A stretch of DNA of 13,134 bases from Methylomonas sp. (GTDB taxonomy: Bacteria > Pseudomonadota > Gammaproteobacteria > Methylococcales > Methylomonadaceae): positions 1 through 13,134 of the forward strand of contig JALSLS010000313.1 of NCBI GenBank assembly GCA_026988195.1, read 5' to 3'. Positions 1 to 5,390 of this stretch are shown piece after piece (positions within the stretch are counted from its first letter, which is position 1; every line of letters starts with the position of its first letter). The notes below the pieces were generated by a model. The model was given only the letters and a program-made list of their open reading frames with translations. It ran no database searches and had not been told where the DNA came from. The translations under genes were made by a program, and so were the position numbers.

Positions 1-180
1 AAATTTAGGGCGACTAGAGTCAACTCCATCATTAAACCATCGTGTTTTAGGGTGATTTAATGAGAGTCAATAGGTAAAAAATTTAAAAACTGGAAGATCG
101 AGTATCAGTCATTGAGAAAGATAGGGATGAGGGAGGATCAAAAAACACCTTCCTCACCCTACTTAAAACTCAGTTAAAGA
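1..180. other. Gap beyond the 3' end of narK1; imperfect hairpin only
   Basis: No convincing gene is seen here. At 123-136 and 148-160 there is an imperfect inverted repeat (AGGGATGAGGGAGG against CCTTCCTCACCCT, with one bulge and one mismatch) 20-58 bases past the narK1 stop. It could end or protect the narK1 transcript, but no U-tract follows it in that direction, so it is not a textbook intrinsic terminator. Confidence 0.3.
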
Positions 181-1578
181 TTAACTTTTTTCTGCTTCAG
201 AAATGATTTTTAAAGATCTTTCTACAGCAGCATTAGCATCATCAGCCTTTGATTGCAACACATCCATATTGGCTTTTTCAAAGGCAATTTTTTCTTCTTT
301 TTCTTGTTCAGGGGAAAAGTTTAGAAAGAAAGTTAGGAATGAAGCGACTATAACAACACAGCCGATAACAAAAAATACCTCATTCCACTCCATTGCACCT
401 TTAAATAAAAAACCTGCAGCAACGGCACCAGCATTACCACCCGCACCAACAACACCCGAAACGGCACCTAAGGCTTTTTTATTAATAAAAGGAACCACAG
501 AGTAAGTTGCACCTTCAGCCATTTGGGTAAATAAGGAGAAAATAATTAAAGTTGGAATAGCTAAGAATAATACACTCATTTGTGAAAATAACATCAGTGC
601 TAAACCTTCACCCAGCAATACTATAAATAACCAATAAGAACGGCCTTTTAGTCCCCATAACGATGCACAGTTATCAGCAAAAATCCCTCCTAAAGTACGG
701 GCAAAGATATTCATCAAACCAAAACAGGCTGCAATCATACCCGCTGTTACCATATCAACTTTAAAATAATCAAAGAAATAAAGGGCAGCAACGTTATTGA
801 CCGTTAATTCAATACCAAAACACGACCCATATATCAGGAAAAGTACCCAGACTCGGTAGTCTTTAAGTGCATTAAAGTACGACCCCGTGACGTGTTTCTT
901 TTCAGGTAACATGCCTTTTTCACGTAAATCTTTAAAATTTCCATCGGGAGCATCTTGGGTTAGGAAAAAATAGGCAATACCGGTAAAGAAAATAACGGTA
1001 CCTACTACAACCATTGAGGCACGCCAAGCTTCAGCATCTGTAAAACCAAAACCAATTACAAAAGCTGAGAACATTAGTGGCATAACAAGTTGAGTTACTC
1101 CACCTCCCAGGTTACCCCAGCCTGCACTGGTTGCATTCGCTTGTCCAACAACGTTAGGTGCAAACATCACAGAGGTATGATATTGGGTAATTACAAATGA
1201 AGCCCCAATAATACCGATTAGTAGTCTAAAAACAATAAAGCTTTCAAAGCTATCAGCTAAGCCAATACCTGCTACAGGTATTGCGCCAAATAAAAGTAGG
1301 TATGTATAAGCCAGCCGTGGCCCAATACGGTCACAAAGCCAGCCGATAAAAAAACGGGCAAAGACGGTTACAGCAACTGAAGCAATAATCGACCAACCCA
1401 CTTGTTCTTTGGTGAGGTGCAGCTCTTCACGAATAACAACCATCATGGGAGCAATTCCAAACCAAGCAAAAAAAGCAGAAAAGAAGGCAAACCATGTCAT
1501 GTGGAATGTTCTAATCTGCACCATACTGACTTTGAAGAAATTTCCCCAAAGGTTTGTTGCTTTATGTTGTAATTCCAA
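181..1578 (-). CDS. narK: Nitrate/nitrite transporter, MFS NNP family (NarK1/NasA-like)
   Basis: Inner-membrane major-facilitator protein of 465 residues that moves nitrate and/or nitrite. About 12 hydrophobic segments are visible. The two nitrate-signature stretches of the NNP family are present: GWGNLGGG at residues 153-160 in TM5 and GVVGAGGNAG at about 375-384. Candidate substrate-binding arginines are in ARFFIGWLCDR (about 75-84) and FARTLGG (R294). The N-terminal TWFAFFSAFFAWFGIAP resembles the NasA/NrtP-like, proton-coupled branch rather than the E. coli NarK branch, so nitrate/H+ symport is inferred. Residues 421-465 form a charged, probably helical cytoplasmic tail. The frame opens with TTG at 1578 after a purine-rich stretch; M19 is an alternative start. 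It lies downstream of nirK in the same direction, about 138 bases away. The transporter family is certain; the transport mode is inferred. Confidence 0.9.
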   Translation of the reverse strand: MELQHKATNLWGNFFKVSMVQIRTFHMTWFAFFSAFFAWFGIAPMMVVIREELHLTKEQVGWSIIASVAVTVFARFFIGWLCDRIGPRLAYTYLLLFGAIPVAGIGLADSFESFIVFRLLIGIIGASFVITQYHTSVMFAPNVVGQANATSAGWGNLGGGVTQLVMPLMFSAFVIGFGFTDAEAWRASMVVVGTVIFFTGIAYFFLTQDAPDGNFKDLREKGMLPEKKHVTGSYFNALKDYRVWVLFLIYGSCFGIELTVNNVAALYFFDYFKVDMVTAGMIAACFGLMNIFARTLGGIFADNCASLWGLKGRSYWLFIVLLGEGLALMLFSQMSVLFLAIPTLIIFSLFTQMAEGATYSVVPFINKKALGAVSGVVGAGGNAGAVAAGFLFKGAMEWNEVFFVIGCVVIVASFLTFFLNFSPEQEKEEKIAFEKANMDVLQSKADDANAAVERSLKIISEAEKS

Positions 1579-1639
1579 TTTTCTTTCTCTCTCTTTAATT
1601 TAAAATCTCTTTTTATCAACTGGTGTTTGATGATGTTAA

Positions 1640-1680
1640 GTGGCGTAGCCTGCATTGAAAAAGGCGAACTACAGGCTCAC
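1640..1680. repeat. Small imperfect hairpin between nirK and narK1
   Basis: AGCCTG at 1647-1652 is complementary to CAGGCT at 1672-1677, with flanking GT/AC pairs possible. It lies 37-77 bases past the nirK stop. On the minus strand no T-run follows, so it looks more like a dispersed palindromic repeat or an mRNA 3' stem than an intrinsic terminator. Confidence 0.25.
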
Positions 1681-1716
1681 ATCCCAAAGATATCGATATT
1701 ATTCTATGCGTGTTCC

Positions 1717-2067
1717 TTAATGATTCATTTTATGATGAGTTTTTTCTGGTGGTGTGGAAGTATCTCCAGAATACATTGCATCATTTTTTGCACCTGTAAC
1801 ATTTAAAATACCCCAAGCACCTCTATCAACACGCGCTAATGCATGGTCGACTAAAACGTAGTTTCCTGGGTAATCAACCTTAAACTCAACCATGGTTGCT
1901 CCACCAGCAGGAACCAAGGTTGTTTGTACGTTTTGTAATGGGTTACTTAAAGCCGCTTCGGGATATACTTTGTCAAAAATTTCACCAATAATATGAAATG
2001 AGCTTATTTTAGTGACGCCCGCGTTGCCAAAAAATATTCTTACCTTATCGCCTACTTTTGCCTGCAA
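1717..2067 (-). pseudogene. nirK: NirK copper nitrite reductase, C-terminal part after a frameshift
   Basis: Second cupredoxin domain of the nitrite reductase, in a different frame from the N-terminal part. The reading frame is open back to the G5 run at 2088-2092, giving ALTGKDKLQAKVG before the TTG at 2067, exactly the linker expected in NirK. SSFHIIGEIFDKVY carries the active-site histidine equivalent to His255 of the A. faecalis enzyme. LVDHALARVDRGAWG carries the third type-2 copper histidine. The protein ends shortly after this domain with a His-rich tail (HHKMNH) and has no fused cytochrome c. TTG at 2067 has only a poor upstream AAGGA at close spacing, so independent translation is unlikely. 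If the shift is real and not bypassed, the type-2 copper site cannot form. Confidence 0.85.
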
Positions 2068-2081
2068 TTTATCCTTTCCAG

Positions 2082-2864
2082 TTAAAGCCCCCGTTTTCCA
2101 TTAAATACAATATATTCAGGACGTTCATCAATCATTTTACGGCTATTAAATTTTTGAAAGCCTTTTTTACCAAGCCTTTGTTTAGTGTATAACTCACCTT
2201 GCATAACATAGAATTCATGGTCAACTTTTGATAAACCTTGCTTAGGCTCGACTAAGATCATGCCATACATACCATTTGCGATATGAGTTGCAGGGTTACC
2301 AGCAGCACAATGGTAAATATACAGTCCAGGCGTAGTGGCTTTGAATGTTAATGTTTTCATTTCTCCTGGTTCTACCTCTGTTACAGATTTTCCACCGCCA
2401 GGTCCGGTAACAGCATGTAAATCAATCGCATGACTATGACTGCTAGACTTATTATTGTATAAAGTCAATTCAACGGTATCATCTTCACGAACTCTTAAAA
2501 AAGGACCTGGAACCGTTTCATTAAAAGTCCAATAATGATAACGAATATTAGGTGCAATTTTAGAAATCACCTCAACTGCTTCAAGAACTAGTACTACTTT
2601 TTTAGGTTTATTTCTATTCAGTGGATTCGGTAAATCATCAGCCTTTTTACTAATATCGGCTACTTTTTTAAATTTAGAAATGTCTATATGCATTTCATGT
2701 TGATAATGATCACCTGGACCAAAGTTAGTCGTTATTTTTGATGAGTAAGAGTTTTTTCTGTGATGCTGGCTACTTTCATTAGCCAAACAATTATTAGTCA
2801 ATGAGACAAATAGTAGGGTAAAGATATAAGGTAGATATTTTCTTGTTTTTATAATTTTTTTCAA
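2082..2864 (-). pseudogene. nirK: NirK copper nitrite reductase (AniA-like class II), N-terminal part, frameshifted
   Basis: Periplasmic reductase of nitrite to NO. The start is taken as TTG at 2864, because AGGAG lies 7 bases upstream and the residues that follow (MKKIIKTRKYLPYIFTLLF) make a proper signal peptide, probably cut near CLA|NES. A longer frame from ATG 2903 would bury that signal. Counting from TTG, the type-1 copper ligands are H145, C186, H194 and M199. The type-2 ligands are H150 and H185, and the catalytic aspartate is D148. The Cys-to-His gap of 8 (HCAAGNPATHIANGM) is that of class II/AniA enzymes. Translation ends at TAA 2082-2084, right after FNGKRGL. One extra G in the G5 run at 2088-2092 would give FNGKRGALTGK and a continuous protein of 382 residues, a normal NirK length. 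All ligands survive, so the lesion is recent, recoded, or a sequencing error. Confidence 0.9.
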
Positions 2865-2870
2865 AATGAA

Positions 2871-2876
2871 TCTCCT
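2871..2876 (-). promoter_or_regulatory. Ribosome binding site that fixes the nirK TTG start
   Basis: On the minus strand AGGAGA is followed by TTCATT and then TTG at 2864. It is the only strong Shine-Dalgarno sequence near the 5' end of nirK, which argues for the TTG and against the ATG at 2903. Confidence 0.65.
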
Positions 2877-2988
2877 GTCTTGAACGGTTAGGAATTCACA
2901 CAAAATAATTTTTTCAATTTGAAAGAGGGGGGTAACAAAATCTTTTCAAATGCCTCTTTTAAAAATTAATGTTATTTAAAGTTTATTC

Positions 2989-3018
2989 CTTATAGTTTTG
3001 CTAAAAAAACCATTACAA
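2989..3018 (-). promoter_or_regulatory. Candidate nirK promoter
   Basis: On the minus strand TTGTAA (3018-3013) and TATAAG (2994-2989) are separated by 18 bases, a sigma70-like arrangement. Transcription would start near 2982 and give a leader of about 120 bases that includes a G6 run at 2927-2932 on the plus strand. Predicted from sequence alone. Confidence 0.35.
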
Positions 3019-3022
3019 CTTC

Positions 3023-3042
3023 ACTCTTAAGTGAATAAGAGT
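3023..3042. promoter_or_regulatory. Perfect 7-bp inverted repeat upstream of the nirK -35; possible operator
   Basis: ACTCTTA-AGTGAA-TAAGAGT: 7-bp arms around 6 bases, centred about 50 bases upstream of the predicted nirK transcription start. The position suits an activator site. It does not match the FNR/CRP consensus (TTGAT-N4-ATCAA), so the factor is unknown. Confidence 0.3.
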
Positions 3043-3066
3043 TAAATTACACTCGAAACTAGAGTG

Positions 3067-3100
3067 GTAGGGTGTGCTGAGGTAGGAAGTGCACCACACG
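3067..3100. repeat. Short dispersed-type palindrome (GGTGTGCT...AGTGCACC)
   Basis: GGTGTGCT at 3071-3078 pairs with AGTGCACC at 3088-3095 over 8 bases with two G-U pairs. The wording (GTAGGGTG...GCACCAC) resembles a family of small palindromic repeats common between genes in many proteobacteria. No function is assigned. Confidence 0.4.
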
Positions 3101-3129
3101 TTAAATATACGCTTCGCACCTCAACATCT

Positions 3130-3332
3130 TATACTTTCCTGATTACCCATGAGCTTCAGCCATTTAAAAAAAGCCAACATTGCAACCCCGTCATTCCTGC
3201 ATTCTCTTAGCAGGAATCTAGTTCACTGAAAATGGATCCCCGACAAAAGACCTCGGGGATGACGCGTGGCACAAGGGTTTATTCTTTTTCCATATGATTT
3301 GGCGGAAACTCATGGGTAATCAGGTATACTTT
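3130..3332. mobile_element. MITE-like non-autonomous element, 187 bp, with 8-bp target duplication
   Basis: A 25-bp terminal inverted repeat bounds the element: CCTGATTACCCATGAG with 9 more bases at 3138-3162, and its complement at 3300-3324. Only 2 of 25 positions differ, and the outer 16 bp are perfect. Directly outside both ends is the same octamer TATACTTT (3130-3137 and 3325-3332), which is what an 8-bp target-site duplication would look like. The interior is too short to code for a transposase and holds a second palindromic repeat. The element sits 24 bases past the hemerythrin stop, counting from the outer octamer, and upstream of the nirK promoter. I do not recognise the parent insertion sequence. 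Confidence 0.75.
3187..3264. repeat. Two-hairpin palindromic repeat (CGTCATTCC...GGATGACG type)
   Basis: Stem one is TTCCTGC (3194-3200) with GCAGGAA (3210-3216). Stem two is ATCCCCGA (3236-3243) with TCGGGGAT (3253-3260). The outer ends CGTCATTCC and GGATGACG are complementary with one bulge. The layout and wording match a repeat type scattered through many proteobacterial genomes. Here it sits inside the MITE-like element. Confidence 0.65.
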
Positions 3333-3355
3333 TGAATTTAATAAAATCCTAGTTC

Positions 3356-3877
3356 CTAAACGTTTAAATGTCTAATTTCAGCCATTTTGTCACCTGCAAG
3401 TTTCACCTGCTCAACTGACAATATTTTTTTTATTTGTGGAGCAAAATCTTCATCTTCACGAGTTAAATGATCTCTAAGTATTTTTTCAAAGGTTGTTGTT
3501 AAGTGTAGAAAATGATCAAAATTAGTAATACTTTCAGGGTGACTGAGTCGTGCTGATATGGCTGCCCATGAATCTTCAATCTCTTCGTGATCCATAATCA
3601 GCCGTTCTATCATGCCAATAATTAAACTTGATTGTTCAACTAATAAAGGAAAAAGAGCCTCTTCTTCATCTTTATGGTGTAAATTTGTTGCATGCGAATA
3701 ATGGCAATACATATCCATGCATTGATTGGCTAACTGTTCAGTCATGCCCTGTTTTTTTATGTCTTCGGCCAACTTGACTAACTGCACACCTCTTGACAAA
3801 AAGTCTTGGTGATAGTCAGTTATAACTTGTAGCCCGCTAGAGAAATCTGTAGCTGGATCGGTAAATTTAAATTCCAT
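3356..3877 (-). CDS. Hemerythrin-like (HHE domain) di-iron protein
   Basis: Cytoplasmic four-helix-bundle protein of 173 residues with no signal peptide. Probable iron ligands follow the hemerythrin HHE pattern: H23 in helix one; H67/H68 and E72 in HHKDEEEALFP; H97 (E101) in MDHEEIEDSW; and H137 with E141/D142 in HLTREDEDFAP. Such proteins bind O2 or NO, or help repair iron-sulfur clusters (RIC/YtfE class). The YtfE N-terminal domain is not evident, so this is not clearly YtfE itself. Its place between narI and nirK suggests a role in handling NO or sensing O2/NO during nitrite reduction (inference). No Shine-Dalgarno sequence precedes ATG 3877; the upstream bases are an AT run. It is separated from narI by a 281-base repeat-filled gap, so it probably has its own promoter. 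Confidence 0.85.
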   Translation of the reverse strand: MEFKFTDPATDFSSGLQVITDYHQDFLSRGVQLVKLAEDIKKQGMTEQLANQCMDMYCHYSHATNLHHKDEEEALFPLLVEQSSLIIGMIERLIMDHEEIEDSWAAISARLSHPESITNFDHFLHLTTTFEKILRDHLTREDEDFAPQIKKILSVEQVKLAGDKMAEIRHLNV

Positions 3878-3887
3878 ATATTAATAT

Positions 3888-3918
3888 ATTGTAAGTTGGA
3901 TGAGCGATATAACACCAA
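3888..3918 (-). promoter_or_regulatory. Candidate promoter for the hemerythrin gene, possibly leaderless
   Basis: On the minus strand TTGGTG (3918-3913) and TACAAT (3893-3888) are 19 bases apart. TACAAT ends only 10 bases before ATG 3877, so transcription would start about 3-6 bases ahead of the start codon. This agrees with the absence of a Shine-Dalgarno sequence. The region also looks like a decayed copy of the repeat at 4112-4145. Confidence 0.3.
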
Positions 3919-3949
3919 GGGTGGCAATCCGGCAGAGGTTTAAATGCTA

Positions 3950-4111
3950 AGGAACGTGCATGAAACAACTTCCCGATTTCTAACTTATTTTTTTGCTCCA
4001 GATGGAATGATCTCATTCGTTGCGTAGCTTACTATGCGCCTCATGAGATCATTCAACCCGAAACAAAAATCCTACGTTATAATTTCGGGAAGTTATTCCA
4101 TACACGTTCCT
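3950..4111. repeat. 162-bp inverted-repeat element, nearly self-complementary along its length
   Basis: Outer arms of 27 bp (starting AGGAACGTG, 3950-3976 and 4085-4111) match at 24 positions. An inner perfect 12-bp pair, GAATGATCTCAT at 4005-4016 and ATGAGATCATTC at 4043-4054, and a central stem GCGTAG/CTATGC (4022-4027/4032-4037) share almost the same axis of symmetry. TTTTTG near 3990 can also pair with CAAAAA near 4065. It has no coding capacity. No convincing target duplication flanks it. It is probably a MITE-like or palindromic dispersed element; as RNA it would fold into one long interrupted hairpin in the narI-hemerythrin gap. Confidence 0.7.
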
Positions 4112-4145
4112 AATGTTGGGTTATGCTATCGCCAACCCAACTTAC
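4112..4145. repeat. 8-bp-stem hairpin repeat just past narI
   Basis: GTTGGGTT at 4115-4122 pairs perfectly with AACCCAAC at 4134-4141. It lies 14-47 bases past the narI stop, directly beside the 162-bp element. The wording (GTTGGGTTA.GCTATCGC.AACCCAAC) is a familiar bacterial intergenic repeat type. A degraded copy (GTAAGTTGG...GCGATATAACACC) can be seen at 3891-3916. No T-run follows on the narI strand, so it could block 3' decay rather than end transcription. Confidence 0.5.
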
Positions 4146-4158
4146 ATGTGACTGATGC

Positions 4159-4854
4159 CTATCTTTGTTTTACAAATTTAGTTCTAACAATTTGATAAGG
4201 TCTAAACATATAACCTAAGGGCATACTCCAGACATGAACCAAACGACTAAAAGGAAATAAGAAAAATACCGACATACCTAAAAACAAATGTAGTTTATAA
4301 ATAAAACCAATTTCATCAAGGATGGAAGCATCTGCATTTAAGGATAAAGTCGCTTGTGCCCAATCAGCTAAAGCAATCATGGTTGAAGTATCGCCATTAA
4401 AAGCATGATAAATAGACACTGGGATAGTTAATAAACCAATACCCAAAGTGACTAAAATCCAATTAAGAATAAACAAATCCATAAAACGGCTGTTTGCTCT
4501 TACTCGTGGGTGAAACATACGACGTTTCCATAAAATAACACCGCCCATCATACATAAAGAGCCAAAAGCGGCACCAGCAGAAATAGCTACAACTTGATGC
4601 ATCATATCTGATACGCCCATGGATAAAAACCATGAGTGTGGGGTGACTAAGCCCGCAAAATGCCCCATAAATAAAGCTAATACGCCAATATGAAATAGAA
4701 TACTGCCTTTTTGCAGTTGTTCTTTTTCAAATATTTGACTGGAATCTGCTTTCCAAGTGTATTGCTCTCTATCAAAACGAATCAAACTGCCTACAAAAAA
4801 TGTAGTCAGGGCGATATAGGGATATACCCCAAAAACTAAATTACTTAAGTTCAT
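4159..4854 (-). CDS. narI: Respiratory nitrate reductase, gamma subunit (cytochrome b)
   Basis: Membrane anchor of NarGHI. It oxidises quinol at the periplasmic side and passes electrons through two b hemes to NarH. The 231 residues form five membrane helices, as in E. coli NarI (225). All four heme ligands are in place: H55 and H65 (FHIGVLALFMGH) and H189 and H207 (LHLFLGMSVFF...RLVHVWSMP), with the same 18-residue spacing as E. coli H187/H205. The FHP segment after the third helix and the C-terminal YMFRPYQIVR are typical. AGGA lies 6 bases before ATG 4854 and overlaps the narJ stop codon, so translation is probably coupled. Last gene of the narGHJI operon; a hairpin repeat follows. Confidence 0.97.
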   Translation of the reverse strand: MNLSNLVFGVYPYIALTTFFVGSLIRFDREQYTWKADSSQIFEKEQLQKGSILFHIGVLALFMGHFAGLVTPHSWFLSMGVSDMMHQVVAISAGAAFGSLCMMGGVILWKRRMFHPRVRANSRFMDLFILNWILVTLGIGLLTIPVSIYHAFNGDTSTMIALADWAQATLSLNADASILDEIGFIYKLHLFLGMSVFFLFPFSRLVHVWSMPLGYMFRPYQIVRTKFVKQR

Positions 4855-4862
4855 AATAAGTC

Positions 4863-5390
4863 CTATGCTGCAATATCTTCAACATGTCCGTGACGTGCCA
4901 CCATTCTTACCAGTGGAGCGTATGGACTTTCATTTTTTTCAAGATTACTGGCGATGATATCAGCGGCTTGTGATGTTTGTTGCAAAAATGCAAGCGCACT
5001 TGGTTGATCATCCATAGTGGAAACATATTCCAGAATCAGCGGTAGATAATCAGGCAATTCACCGCTACCAATTTCAAACCCAGTCTTTTTATAAACCTCA
5101 GTCAGTTCAATTAGGGCCGGGCCTCTATCTCGGTCTTGCTCATCAAATAAATGATAAGTTAGATAAAGTGAGTTTTCAGCTGTCAAATCAAAATTATTAA
5201 CATATTCTGCCTGGAGTTTTGTTAAAGATAGGCCAGATGCCCAGAGGGTAAACCCACTGAGAATCTTTTTATCTTCGACCCCAAGATCTGACAGCTCATT
5301 AATGAGTTGATTCATTTCATCCCAATGAGCTGTTAAATCTTTAGTAGGGTATTCCAGTAAAATGGAAAGTACCTTGTAGACTTGCGTCAT
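4863..5390 (-). CDS. narJ: Nitrate reductase assembly chaperone, delta subunit
   Basis: Cytoplasmic chaperone that binds the NarG N-terminus and ensures molybdenum-cofactor insertion and membrane attachment of NarGH; it is not part of the final enzyme. It has 175 residues, mainly helical, with the usual opening (KVLSILLEYPTKDL) and the conserved acidic stretch LTYHLFDEQDRDRGPALIEL at about 77-96, followed by ELPDYLPLILEYV. It is shorter than E. coli NarJ (236); the missing part is the C-terminal tail, a variation also known in other proteobacteria. Its ATG overlaps the narH stop in an ATGA, with GGGGAG 6 bases upstream inside narH. Identity also rests on its position between narH and narI. 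Confidence 0.93.
   Translation of the reverse strand: MTQVYKVLSILLEYPTKDLTAHWDEMNQLINELSDLGVEDKKILSGFTLWASGLSLTKLQAEYVNNFDLTAENSLYLTYHLFDEQDRDRGPALIELTEVYKKTGFEIGSGELPDYLPLILEYVSTMDDQPSALAFLQQTSQAADIIASNLEKNESPYAPLVRMVARHGHVEDIAA

Noticed and set aside
1..32. Minus-strand frame from ATG 32 (MMELTLVALN...) running off the left edge
   Set aside because: Only about 10 codons are visible, with no good ribosome binding site and no recognisable sequence.
2884..2903. ATG at 2903 as nirK start
   Set aside because: It adds 13 residues ahead of a good signal peptide and lacks a ribosome binding site, while TTG 2864 has AGGAG 7 bases upstream.
2900..2940. G6 run in the nirK leader as a second phase-variable tract
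   Set aside because: Six bases are too few to argue for switching without read-level evidence of length variants.
2945..2975. Possible NsrR-like box (AATGCC...TTAAAAATTAATGTT) in the nirK leader
   Set aside because: The half-sites match the known consensus too poorly and the AT-rich background makes such matches frequent.
3067..4145. Cluster of repeats considered as a CRISPR array
   Set aside because: The repeats differ from one another and are palindromic, with no regular repeat-spacer pattern; no cas gene is nearby.
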